Assembly (NCBI GenBank): GCA_001627865.1
Contig: LUQO01000015.1
Span: forward strand, 23,190-87,189
DNA length: 64,000 nucleotides
Reading direction: 5' to 3'
From: SAR324 cluster bacterium REDSEA-S27_B3
GTDB lineage: Bacteria > SAR324 > NAC60-12
The notes under the pieces are model-generated. The model searched no databases and was not told where the DNA came from. It was given only the letters and a program-made list of their open reading frames with translations. Below, piece by piece: positions 55,110 through 63,800 of the stretch; positions within the stretch are counted from its first letter, which is position 1; each line of letters starts with the position of its first letter. The translations under genes were made by a program, and so were the position numbers.

Positions 55110-56273
55110 TTGATTAAGGAACAATTGTATCATTTTATTCTGGCAGAAAAAATTGAGCTGCCAGTGGGATCACTAATTTCATTTGTGATAAATCAACACA
55201 GCAGGTTGGAAAATATAAATATTAAACAATCTGCATTAAATTTTGATGCACAAGGAGATATTCTTCGCTGGATACATCCGGTAAAAAAACCTGCAAGAAT
55301 GGAACTGCTCCGGACACGCCATAAAATTATTGGCGGAATAAGAAAATGGTTTGACCAGCAAAATTTTATTGAAACAGAAACACCACTGCTTGTTTCAGCA
55401 CCAAGTCCGGAAGCGCAGTTTTACCCTATAAAAACAGATAAAGGATACTTAATAACCTCTCCGGAGTTTCAAATGAAGCGGCTATTAGTTGGTGGTTTTA
55501 ATAAAATATATCAGCTAACTCACTGCTTTCGTGATGCTGAAAAAGGCCACTTGCACAACCCTGAATTCACAATGCTTGAGTGGTACCGAACTCATCAACC
55601 ATTGGAAAAGTTGATGACTGATATTGAGCAAATTGTTGTAAATCTTGCGGTAACAGTTGCGTCAGATAACCTTTCCATAAAGATCCCATCACCACCGTGG
55701 CCGCGTGAATCTGTAAGTGCGTTATTTAAAAAACATTTGGACATTGATTTAGATGGTTCTGAAACTGCTGAAAAACTGCGCACAAAAGCACAACAAACAG
55801 GAAATGAGAAGTTATTTGTCGATTTTCCTGATGTTTCAAAACTCACAGAGTCGTTGGCTTATGAACAAACTTTTTTTCAACTCTGGAACCATATCCACGC
55901 AAAGTTTATCGAATCAACTCCTCTGTTTGTTTATGACTGGCCTCTTCCCCTGGCAAGTCTTGCAAGACAATCTGCAGAACGTCCCGGATTTGCGGAGCGT
56001 GTTGAGCTTTATGTGAACAGCATGGAATTAGCCAATGGATTTGCTGAATTGACAGACCCCTTTGAGCAACGCCGCCGATTCGAGCAAGACTTGAAAAACA
56101 GACTTTCAGAGGGACGTGAAGCAGTTCCATTGGATGAAAAATTTCTAAAAAGTCTTGAGCAGGGAATGCCTGAAAGTTCAGGAATGGCTCTGGGAATTGA
56201 CCGACTGATTATGTGGTTATGTGCTGCAGAGAATATTCAAGATGTTATGTGCTTTTCACAGGAAGAAGTTTAA
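55110..56273 (+). CDS. epmA: EF-P beta-lysine ligase EpmA
   Basis: Class II Lys-tRNA-synthetase paralogue lacking the anticodon domain; it lysylates EF-P. Motif 2 is visible at IYQLTHCFRDAEKGHLHNPEFTMLEWYR, with FIETETPLLVSAPSPEAQF and TSPEFQMKRLLVGGF before it, and motif 3 at GMALGIDRLIMWLC. The frame opens at a TTG (387 residues); no ribosome-binding site is seen. The ATG at 55296 would give 325 residues, the E. coli size, but the ~60 upstream residues keep coding-like character. It lies next to efp, which supports the assignment. Confidence 0.92.
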   Translation: MIKEQLYHFILAEKIELPVGSLISFVINQHSRLENINIKQSALNFDAQGDILRWIHPVKKPARMELLRTRHKIIGGIRKWFDQQNFIETETPLLVSAPSPEAQFYPIKTDKGYLITSPEFQMKRLLVGGFNKIYQLTHCFRDAEKGHLHNPEFTMLEWYRTHQPLEKLMTDIEQIVVNLAVTVASDNLSIKIPSPPWPRESVSALFKKHLDIDLDGSETAEKLRTKAQQTGNEKLFVDFPDVSKLTESLAYEQTFFQLWNHIHAKFIESTPLFVYDWPLPLASLARQSAERPGFAERVELYVNSMELANGFAELTDPFEQRRRFEQDLKNRLSEGREAVPLDEKFLKSLEQGMPESSGMALGIDRLIMWLCAAENIQDVMCFSQEEV

Positions 56274-56327
56274 TCATGCATCCTGAATTATAAAAACTTA
56301 ATTCAATAATTCAAAAACAATTTCTTA

Positions 56328-56639
56328 ATGGAACGCACCATCCTGCACATGATCCTCCACTTTTTTGTACCATTCGCGGTGGCAAAAATTGTTTGGCAGA
56401 ATAAATGGATCAGTCCGTTTTTCATCATGGCATTAACCATTGCTGTTGATTTGGACCACCTTTTTTCTGACCCGATTTTTGACTCGACCCGCTGCGGTAT
56501 TGGTGTACATATCTTACATACATGGCCTGCAATTGTGGTTTATCTTGGCTTCCTCTTTTCACCCCATTTAAGAATTTTTTCGCTGGGTTTGCTTATTCAC
56601 ATGGGATTGGATGGTGTTGATTGCTTATGGATGCACTGA
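56328..56639 (+). CDS. DUF6122-family membrane protein
   Basis: 103 residues with about three to four membrane helices. Conserved polar residues sit within the helices: MILHFFVPFAVA, the metal-site-like VDLDHLFSDPIFD, RCGIGVHILHTWPAIVVY and LLIHMGLDGVDCLWM. The Asp/His pattern resembles membrane-bound metal-dependent hydrolases (YdjM-like), but no activity is established that I know of. It is 54 bases after epmA. Confidence 0.8.
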   Translation: MERTILHMILHFFVPFAVAKIVWQNKWISPFFIMALTIAVDLDHLFSDPIFDSTRCGIGVHILHTWPAIVVYLGFLFSPHLRIFSLGLLIHMGLDGVDCLWMH

Positions 56640-56719
56640 TAAATTCTGATTTTTATGTGACTGATTATGCAGCCAAAATATATTAATTTGAAAAATAATT
56701 CATTTTTTTTAAAAAAAGC

Positions 56720-56746
56720 TTGACAAACTGGTAGCACTCCTATAAA
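56720..56746 (+). promoter_or_regulatory. promoter overlapping the CIRCE element
   Basis: TTGACA at 56720-56725 and TATAAA at 56741-56746 are separated by 15 bases, a little short for sigma-70. The -10 lies inside the CIRCE spacer, so a bound HrcA repressor would block it. Confidence 0.6.
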
Positions 56747-56756
56747 GTGAGTGCTA
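56732..56756. promoter_or_regulatory. CIRCE element (HrcA operator)
   Basis: TAGCACTC (56732-56739), nine bases, GAGTGCTA (56749-56756): 8-base arms with the exact 9-base spacing of the CIRCE consensus TTAGCACTC-N9-GAGTGCTAA. The outermost left base differs. It covers the promoter of the 73-residue gene at 56889 and not groESL, dnaK or hrcA. Confidence 0.9.
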
Positions 56757-56888
56757 ACAAAATTCAGCCCCCAAATTTCTAATGTTAGCACAGAGGGCAA
56801 TAAGGGCTTTAATATTTGTCAAAAAGACTTAACTGCCGGCTGCATTCAGAAAGGAGTTGTTAACACTAAATTTATAATAAGGTAACAA

Positions 56889-57110
56889 ATGGCTAAGACA
56901 GCTAAAAAAGTAAGCGAAGTTTCTCATGAGGAAATCAATGACGCGTTGGCACGTTTTCTCAAAAAAGGCGGCGTAATCCAGAAGATTGATTACAATGATA
57001 ATGGATTCTTGTTGAATAACGATCTTGCTTTAGATGAATCCTACACTGAAGCAACAGACTCCATCATAAGCCAGTTGCATATGGACTTTGAGCCTGAAAA
57101 CCGCATCTGA
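56889..57110 (+). CDS. small acidic protein under HrcA/CIRCE control
   Basis: 73 residues: a Lys-rich start (MAKTAKKVSEVSHEEI), an amphipathic helix (NDALARFLKKGGVIQKIDY) and an acidic remainder (NGFLLNNDLALDESYTEATDS). No signal peptide or membrane segment. It is not GroES or any heat-shock protein I know. AAGG lies six bases before the ATG, with a 130-base leader after the CIRCE-overlapped promoter. As the only gene downstream it should be a single-gene HrcA target, induced on heat or folding stress. Confidence 0.82.
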   Translation: MAKTAKKVSEVSHEEINDALARFLKKGGVIQKIDYNDNGFLLNNDLALDESYTEATDSIISQLHMDFEPENRI

Positions 57111-57141
57111 CACACAGCTTCTCCCGAAAATAATCATTTCA

Positions 57142-57165
57142 GGACGGATATGTAAATATCCGTCC
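57142..57165. terminator. 10-base-pair hairpin with GTAA loop
   Basis: GGACGGATAT-gtaa-ATATCCGTCC is a perfect stem 31 bases after the stop of the CIRCE-controlled gene. The loop is of the GNRA type. No T-run follows on the plus strand, so it may stabilise the 3' end or act as a weak terminator. Confidence 0.5.
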
Positions 57166-57305
57166 CAACACCTTCCAGTTTCACATACTCCAAAAATTTT
57201 TCTGGATTTCTTCTAGAAGACTGTATTCTCAAGTATATTATTAAGAAGAGCCGGAAGATAATAATCTAATACAGTTATTACCTTGGAATGGCTAGGTTTT
57301 CCTTG

Positions 57306-57716
57306 TCAGGCTGTTATAGTTTTTAATGAATTCAATATTTTACTAACATTTGCGCGAACAGTGGGGATATCAAGATTGTCATCATCGAAATATGGATGAT
57401 CATCCGTAATCCCAATCCGCTTCATTATTTTTTTAATGATAACACGCTCCTCATCTTCAAACACTCCGTTTGCTCCAGCAACTAAAGCCATCAATTCCAC
57501 CAGAGTATGTTTTGCATCATCAGATTGAATTTGATTTAACATTTCATCCAGTGAAGTTGTCGATTTCATTTTTTCTTGTTCTTCATGAGTAACAGCGGAG
57601 GCTTTAAACATTGCAATCAGCACTTTCTTTTCTGCTGCATGCATATCTCTTTCATAGTGCGCTAAAAAACTAACAACAGAAAATATATTGATAAGTTCCT
57701 CACGATTTATAGACAT
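57306..57716 (-). CDS. TerB-like helical protein
   Basis: 136 residues, all helical. VVSFLAHYERDMHAAEKKVLIAMF and ELMALVAGANGVFEDEERVIIKKIMKRIGI follow the TerB/DUF533 pattern: two homologous helical halves, the second with the D/E-rich turn (GVFEDEE) that is conserved in TerB. TerB-fold proteins occur in tellurite resistance and stress systems; the role here is unknown. It is single, flanked by divergent and convergent neighbours. Confidence 0.72.
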   Translation of the reverse strand: MSINREELINIFSVVSFLAHYERDMHAAEKKVLIAMFKASAVTHEEQEKMKSTTSLDEMLNQIQSDDAKHTLVELMALVAGANGVFEDEERVIIKKIMKRIGITDDHPYFDDDNLDIPTVRANVSKILNSLKTITA

Positions 57717-57858
57717 TTTGCTCCTCAGCTAATTCCAAAAAAAACAATTTGAAGTAATATTGACACGGAAACAAGTTCAAAAATATGCTATCATTTATAA
57801 TGAAATTAGCATAGTTCGTAAAGATAAATGTTAAGACTCTTTTACATGTAAAGAATCA

Positions 57859-58275
57859 ATGGCCCTTGACTCCAGATATCATCCTGAATGGAACACAGTA
57901 TCTCGATATGTAAGAGAACTGTTTAATTTCTACTGTGCCAGATGCGGCAAAGAATGCAGTGTCAAAACAAATCCTGATATGGTTTTACAAGTCCATCACA
58001 TTGATGAAAATCCCGGAAATAATGATCTGGAAAACCTGATCCCGCTCTGTTCAAGCTGTCATTTGAAAATTGAAAAAGAAGCAAGATTACATGCGCCTAA
58101 TCATGAAAAACAACTGGAATTGTTTGAAAATCAATCCTATATGAAACAGATGAAAGAAATGCGTCAAAGTGCGCTGGCAAAATATGGTTCAGGCAGCAAA
58201 CCCGATGTTTCACAGATGGATACAGAAGCCTATGAAATTAATCAGCTGGAATGGGAAATTAACGAACCTTCTTAG
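57859..58275 (+). CDS. HNH-endonuclease domain protein
   Basis: 138 residues. A compact HNH fold: zinc ligands CARCGKEC, then VLQVHHIDENPGNNDLENLIPLCSSCH with the metal-binding His pair, Asn and a second Cys pair (CSSCH). This is a McrA/HNH nuclease module with ~60 extra helical residues at the C-terminus (QLELFENQSYMKQMKEMRQSA). No partner methylase or phage gene is nearby. The function is open: repair, homing or defence. Confidence 0.83.
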   Translation: MALDSRYHPEWNTVSRYVRELFNFYCARCGKECSVKTNPDMVLQVHHIDENPGNNDLENLIPLCSSCHLKIEKEARLHAPNHEKQLELFENQSYMKQMKEMRQSALAKYGSGSKPDVSQMDTEAYEINQLEWEINEPS

Positions 58276-58323
58276 ATTGTGCAGTTAAGAATGTAACTGA
58301 ATAAATCTGTTTCTGAAATATTA

Positions 58324-59430
58324 TCAACGTCTTCTTCTTCCAAACCCTCCAAATCCAAATCCTCTCATACGTCTGCCTCCACCAAAAAGAGATCTTTTCC
58401 TTGGCATAAGCCTTCTTGTTTTTGCAACACCAGACTTTCTTTGAAAAGAACGGCTGTTGCCAAATCCGGAACCAGTGGCTTTTCTGTTTGCTGAGCGGAA
58501 CTTGGTGCTTTTAATATTGTTCAGTGATTTTTTTGATGTTGAACGAAATTTGTTGGATGAAACACTTCTTCCGCCAGTCGTCTTTGCGGCAGAGTGTGAT
58601 GGAGCAGCTTTTTTTAATGACGATGCAGCCGTACCGCGACGATTCTGCACAGAACTTACTGCCATTGGGCCGCCATATCCGTAACCATAACCAAAACCAC
58701 CTCCCCAGATATAAGGTGGGCGAAAGAGCATTGACATCATCATGGACGTCATTAACAGACTGGTCATGCTATATCCTGTACCATAATAAGGTGGATAAGG
58801 TGCGCCTGCTGATTGATACATCTGTGGATTAGGCGCGGACTGCATGTTTAGCTCGTTTCCAGAACCACGGACTACTGAAGCTGTCATGATTTCGATCGAT
58901 TTGTTTTCCGCAATATCTCTCCATGCCTGCTGATCTGATCCGGCAGGAAGAGTGCTGACCTCACTTGGATCCGGAACTAAAATTGAGAATACAAGAAAAT
59001 CAGAATCGCCTGTTTCTGTTTGAGGTACTATCAAAACAGGGTCTGCTATTCCGTCTTCATTCAGGTCAATAGTGCTTATGTCTCTTATTTTATTTGATAT
59101 TTTATTAACCAGTGTAGGCAAAAAACTTTCTTCAGAGACATTCGCCTGTGAAGTTTCTCTCAGGGCTTCAGATGTGATCGCCGGAATCAGTTTCGGATCA
59201 AGATGTTCTGTCAAATCAATCCCCAGTTTTTCGATTGCTTCAAGATTCAATTGATCACTGACTCCAATTGGAATATTTTGAGCAGAATACCTGAAGCCTG
59301 AAGACTCACGACTTTTTTCTTCCCCAAAAAAAACCCAGTAAATCCCTAATAACAAAATTACGGTTAAAATGCCTTGTGTGGAAAATAATGTTTTTAACCA
59401 TTTAGGCGGTTCATTGTCTTTTTCACTCAT
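58324..59430 (-). CDS. membrane-anchored protein with Gly/Arg-rich tail
   Basis: 368 residues. One N-terminal membrane helix (ILTVILLLGIYWVFF), a ~160-residue periplasmic domain holding DLNEDGIADPVLIV (an EF-hand-like Asp-rich loop as in VCBS/FG-GAP repeats), a hydrophobic Met-rich patch (TSLLMTSMMMSMLF) and a Gly/Tyr stretch (GGGFGYGYGYGG). The last ~100 residues are Ser/Lys/Arg-rich, ending in GFGFGGFGRRRR. I do not recognise a family. The basic tail could bind nucleic acid or an anionic polymer. Confidence 0.7.
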   Translation of the reverse strand: MSEKDNEPPKWLKTLFSTQGILTVILLLGIYWVFFGEEKSRESSGFRYSAQNIPIGVSDQLNLEAIEKLGIDLTEHLDPKLIPAITSEALRETSQANVSEESFLPTLVNKISNKIRDISTIDLNEDGIADPVLIVPQTETGDSDFLVFSILVPDPSEVSTLPAGSDQQAWRDIAENKSIEIMTASVVRGSGNELNMQSAPNPQMYQSAGAPYPPYYGTGYSMTSLLMTSMMMSMLFRPPYIWGGGFGYGYGYGGPMAVSSVQNRRGTAASSLKKAAPSHSAAKTTGGRSVSSNKFRSTSKKSLNNIKSTKFRSANRKATGSGFGNSRSFQRKSGVAKTRRLMPRKRSLFGGGRRMRGFGFGGFGRRRR

Positions 59431-59528
59431 TTTTCTTTTTTGATGTGGAATTATAAGTCATGATTTGAATAATTTGGCTGTCAGAATTTGACCTGTATCT
59501 GCTGCATCAATAAAACCAATATTTTAGT

Positions 59529-60467
59529 TTAAGCTGAATCTTTGCTGGACACCATTAATTTCGGGGCAACCGTCATATCCTGTGTACTGACACTTAGATA
59601 ACAATAACGTACCCATTGAGTGAAAAATATGTTGCGATGCGAACGCCAGCGATTGAGAGGATTATTAAAATCAAAATTTTCCGGTGGCAGGACCGCGGGG
59701 TTATGCTCATCACGTTTTGCTTCATCCGCAAGTCTAGTCGCGTTGTATTCTGGATGTCCTGTATGAGCAATGAAACGGTCATCAGCAGTGGAAAAAATAG
59801 TATAACCCGCTTCTGCTCCGTAGGCCAGTAATTTCAGGCGTCCCTCATCTGAAGCTGTCTCCATTGCTTCATCCGGAAGTCCTGCATGTCGACTTTGCGG
59901 GCAATAAAATTCATCATCCAACTCTCCAATGATAGGATGTCCTGGATCAAGATTTTTCAACTCAAAAACCCCAAATAGTTTTTGTTCATAATTCAGCTTA
60001 TTTACTCCTTCCAAATAGGCCATCACAAAACCTGCCCAGCAAAGCCCAAGTGTGCTTGGGATATTTTGACGCGCGTCAGCTAAAATATTTTTGATTTCTT
60101 TCCAATAGTGAACTTCTTCAAAATCAATTGTCTCCACTGGCGCGCCTGTCAGGATCAATCCATCAAGTTTTTGCTCAGATGTCGCCTGTTCATATGTTTG
60201 ATAAATATCGTGAACATGATTCTGCTCCCATGTTTTGTAATTATGAGATTCCAGCCGAATCCAGATTGGTTCTAATTGCAGTACAGAAAGCCCCAATGGA
60301 TGGAGAATATTAAATTCATATTTTTCTCCAAGCGGCATTATATTCAGGATTCCAATCCTCAGTGGACGAATATCCTGTCGTTTTGCCTGGGAGGGCGGAA
60401 TCCAGCGGATACCGTTTTTTTCCAGAATGGGAACTGCGTGATAGTCAGGACTAACAATTAGGGTCAT
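59529..60467 (-). CDS. metA: homoserine O-acyltransferase (MetA family)
   Basis: 312 residues of the glutamine-amidotransferase-like MetA fold: LRIGILNIMPLGEKYE, GLILTGAPVETIDFEEVHYWKEI, the catalytic Cys143 in LGLCWAGFV, and His238/Glu240 in IAHTGHPEY. It activates homoserine with a succinyl or acetyl group for methionine synthesis; which acyl group cannot be told here. The segment around Cys differs from E. coli (CWAGF instead of CWGAQ). It is controlled by an upstream SAM-I riboswitch, which supports the methionine role. Confidence 0.9.
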   Translation of the reverse strand: MTLIVSPDYHAVPILEKNGIRWIPPSQAKRQDIRPLRIGILNIMPLGEKYEFNILHPLGLSVLQLEPIWIRLESHNYKTWEQNHVHDIYQTYEQATSEQKLDGLILTGAPVETIDFEEVHYWKEIKNILADARQNIPSTLGLCWAGFVMAYLEGVNKLNYEQKLFGVFELKNLDPGHPIIGELDDEFYCPQSRHAGLPDEAMETASDEGRLKLLAYGAEAGYTIFSTADDRFIAHTGHPEYNATRLADEAKRDEHNPAVLPPENFDFNNPLNRWRSHRNIFFTQWVRYCYLSVSTQDMTVAPKLMVSSKDSA

Positions 60468-60646
60468 ATGTTGTTCTCAGTAAAATAACAAATTTATCAG
60501 ATTAGCCGTTTTACTCCGATCAGTGCTTTTAGAATCAAATCAAGCAATGAACCCGATCAAAGTATACTGTTCAAGAAGACTTTATAGACGAGAATTAATA
60601 AGGGCAGGCCACAATTGAGGTAGTCCAGCACTTTACTCGAATCGAG

Positions 60647-60758
60647 TCGCATCGACTCCCACCGAAATTTCCGGTTGGGCTGGCATTAGCACCTTTATGC
60701 TGAAAAAGGATGCTCAACACTTCAACGGGCCAGATCCCTCAGTGCCATCTTGATACAA
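60647..60758 (-). promoter_or_regulatory. SAM-I (S-box) riboswitch upstream of metA
   Basis: On the minus strand the S-box core is nearly complete: ATCAAGA, GAGGGATCTGGCCCG, TTGAAGTGTTGAGCATCC, AAAGGTGCTAATGCCAGC. All four helices can form: P1 UUGUAUC/GAUGCGA (60758-60752 and 60653-60647), P2 GGCACU/AGUGUU, a short P3 CCUUU/AAAGG and P4 CCCA-CCG/CGGUGGG. A TTGACT (60796-60791) upstream may be the -35. A hairpin GAGTCG-atg-CGACTC overlaps the P1 3' strand, and ACTCG-att-CGAGT overlaps that in turn, so these can be alternative states. No clear terminator T-run follows. About 180 bases separate it from metA. Confidence 0.93.
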
Positions 60759-60828
60759 AGTACGAAAAAGACTAACACAATCAGTTTAACAGTCAAGTTT
60801 TTTAATCACATTTGTGCAAATTGTGATT

Positions 60829-63800
60829 TCAAATCTCTGAAGGACTCATAAGTACTTGTTTGAGTGATTCTTCAAAATCTGATTTTACAATTTTTTTGTG
60901 ATCAGATGGAGTGATATAGAATGTATCTATAACCTGATGTCCTATCGTGGTGATTACAGCTTGCTGGATCGGCACCTGTACATGATCAAAGGCGCTGACC
61001 ATTTTATAATATACCATCGGCGCGTCTTCTGCTGTAATTTTGATGCGGAGATAATTTTTGTCTTGTCTGGAAAATTCTGTTTTGTCCAGGGATTTGCTGT
61101 TCCAAACGGGGAAATCTCCTGAAGCTTTATTGTTTGTTTCCCTGACAACGTAACCTTTTTTGTCATCTTCCAGGTACTCAAGATGTAGTTTGGTGTTGTA
61201 AAGAAAAGTTTGTGACGTAAAATTCAAAGAAGGGAGAGTATTACTTTTGATGGATGTTTCCAGTTCACGTGGGAAAATCACATTATCCTCATCACTTCTT
61301 GACACTTTGAGATAGTAACAAAAAGCTGCTTGACCGCTTGTGAATTGAATTTGATTTATCTTTGCTGACTCAATGTTGATGTGCTTTAATTTTAAGGTGT
61401 AAGCAATCCGGCTGTGAATTTGAGGCTGATCGTGAACATAAATTAAAAGCCCATTAAGTTTTCCCTTTGCGTTAGTAATCACATTTACAATCGCTGACCG
61501 ATCAAGCTTGTTGAAAATTGATAAATTTTCGGCAAGCATTCCCGGTGGTGAGCTGAGAAGGAATCGATTTGGAAACGCGGCAAAAAACCAGTTAATCATT
61601 GGGTTATAACGCTCCGTAAGAGACTCCAAAGTTTTCTTACTGATTGACTGCCGTATCGTTCTAATGAATTTATCAGTTGTTTGATCAGTACCAATCTTAT
61701 CCAGTGAACCTAACTTGAGGTCACGCCACAAAATATGTAATTCGTCTTCTGATTTTTGCAGATTTTTTCTCTCTTCAGTATTGATTTTCTCTAATGGTGT
61801 AAACAGAACTGATTCAAGATTGTTACGCAGGCTCCTGTTTATTAATAAATCAATACGTGTATCTGACTCCAAATCATTTTTCTTGATATCCAGGTATGTG
61901 TTGATGAATTCCATTGATTCCTCAGGCAGTTTAGAGGATCTCATTTCTGCAAAAACACGATATGTTTCATCAAAAAAAGCTCTCAATCCCCGTGTAGAGC
62001 GTGCATTGCTTTCGTTTACAGAACTAAAATCTGAAATATTACAAAGGAAAATCAATATAATATTTATTAAGTTACGGTCGGCAATCTCAAAAAAGTTCTG
62101 AAGCGCCTGGTCAAAATAAGCTGATGTTCTACTGAGCTGCACCACTGTTGAGTGATGTACTATCAGAAGAGAAACCAATGTAAATAATTCCTGGTCCTGA
62201 TAACCGATTTTCTCTAAAGCTTTAACAGCAACCGATGTCCCAGAAACTTCATGATCAGCATGAGGATCAATCTTTCCCAAATCATGGAAAAGCACACCCC
62301 ATTTGAGAGCAATTATATGTTTTGGTTCAAGATATTGATGTAACTCCTGATAATCCTTTTTCAGCCTGTCAAGTTCCCTCTGAGATTTATCCAAGGCATT
62401 AAGTGTATGTGTACAAACAGGATGTTGGTGATCAGCAAGGTTCCGCAGTAAAAAACGCATTTTGTTTGTTTCCGGAATGAAACAACCTATCAAAGTATGT
62501 GGTTGATTATCTTCATTAATCGGTTCACATATTTCAAACATTATACGGAATGTATTTGCTGCAAACGGAGCAAGCATAATTATGCTGAAGCACTCCGCAA
62601 TATTAGTTCTGTTGGCTTCAATAACATCTGGAGTTAAAATTCTAATCAAGTCCGCCATCTCATCCTTGAGGTCAAAAGATAAATCGTAATCTGATTGACC
62701 TACATATTCAAACAGCTCCAGTAAAGCACACGGGTCATTAAATATCAGGGATATCGGAACTTGTGGCAAACCTTCCAGTGCGTTAACTTCCATAATAAGT
62801 CGCTTACCAAGATGGACCACAACCTGAAAATTTGAGAAAGTTCTCACAATAGTGCGATCAAGCAAACGCTGCAAAATTGCCTGTGAAAAATATTCAATGT
62901 AATTCAACATTTGCAGACGATACCGGTCAAAATCATCAATGCTTTGAAAACGGTTTTTTTTCAGCAAATAAAGACGTTCTGTAGCATCATTTATCATGTT
63001 AGGTTGAATTTCAAAATCAGAAAGTCCGCTTTCCCGTGCCTCATCATCAAAATGAAACTTTTTTGCCGTTGCAGAAAAGTTGCGTAAGTCATAGAAGAAT
63101 TCAAGTGCCTGACAAAGCTTAAATCCCTGTCTGGGAGAAATAATTCTCTTCTGGATCAGCAGGGCCAGCATTTCTGCGGTTTGGCTGGGAAACACACCAA
63201 ATGTTGCGGCCGTAAGCCAGAGGGGGATTTGCAGAGAACGTAAGCCTCCCTTATCTTCTTTTAGATTCATTTGATTGAGGTCTGGAACAGTACGTTCATC
63301 GTATTCACGAATCTGACTCAATACAAAGGCTTCATAAGGCAAAATCTGAAAAAATCTACGTTTCAAGGCATTGACTAGATTTTTACTGCCCAGCAAAACA
63401 CGGCTTTCCAGGATTGAAGGGATTGTGTGTATTGTAGATGGATCTTTAAAACGAGATAAGTCTTCGTTAAGTTCGAAATATTGGTGTGCAGTCTCTATCC
63501 CTGCTTTGCGAAGCAGATGCTCAATATGAACAATAAATTGCCTGCAAATTTCTGCTTCAGCAGCATTCAGTTGTTGAGTATCCAGGCAATATCCAAGATC
63601 CTTATCTGAGGCGAAACTAAGTTCAGCCCGCCCATATCCTCCTCTTGCAAAGATTACAAAATGATTGAGTAAGAACTCACGTTCGAGAGTTGATTTGGAG
63701 ATCTGCGGCAGTTGTACTTTAAGCTCCTTCAACCTTTCATTTTGCTTTTCTATTTCATTTGTTAAATCTGCCTCAATATTTCTGTAATATTTAAACATCT

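Noticed and set aside
57111..57305. Minus-strand frame of ~43 codons between the CIRCE-controlled gene and the TerB-like gene
   Set aside because: No proper start, and it runs through the perfect hairpin at 57142-57165.
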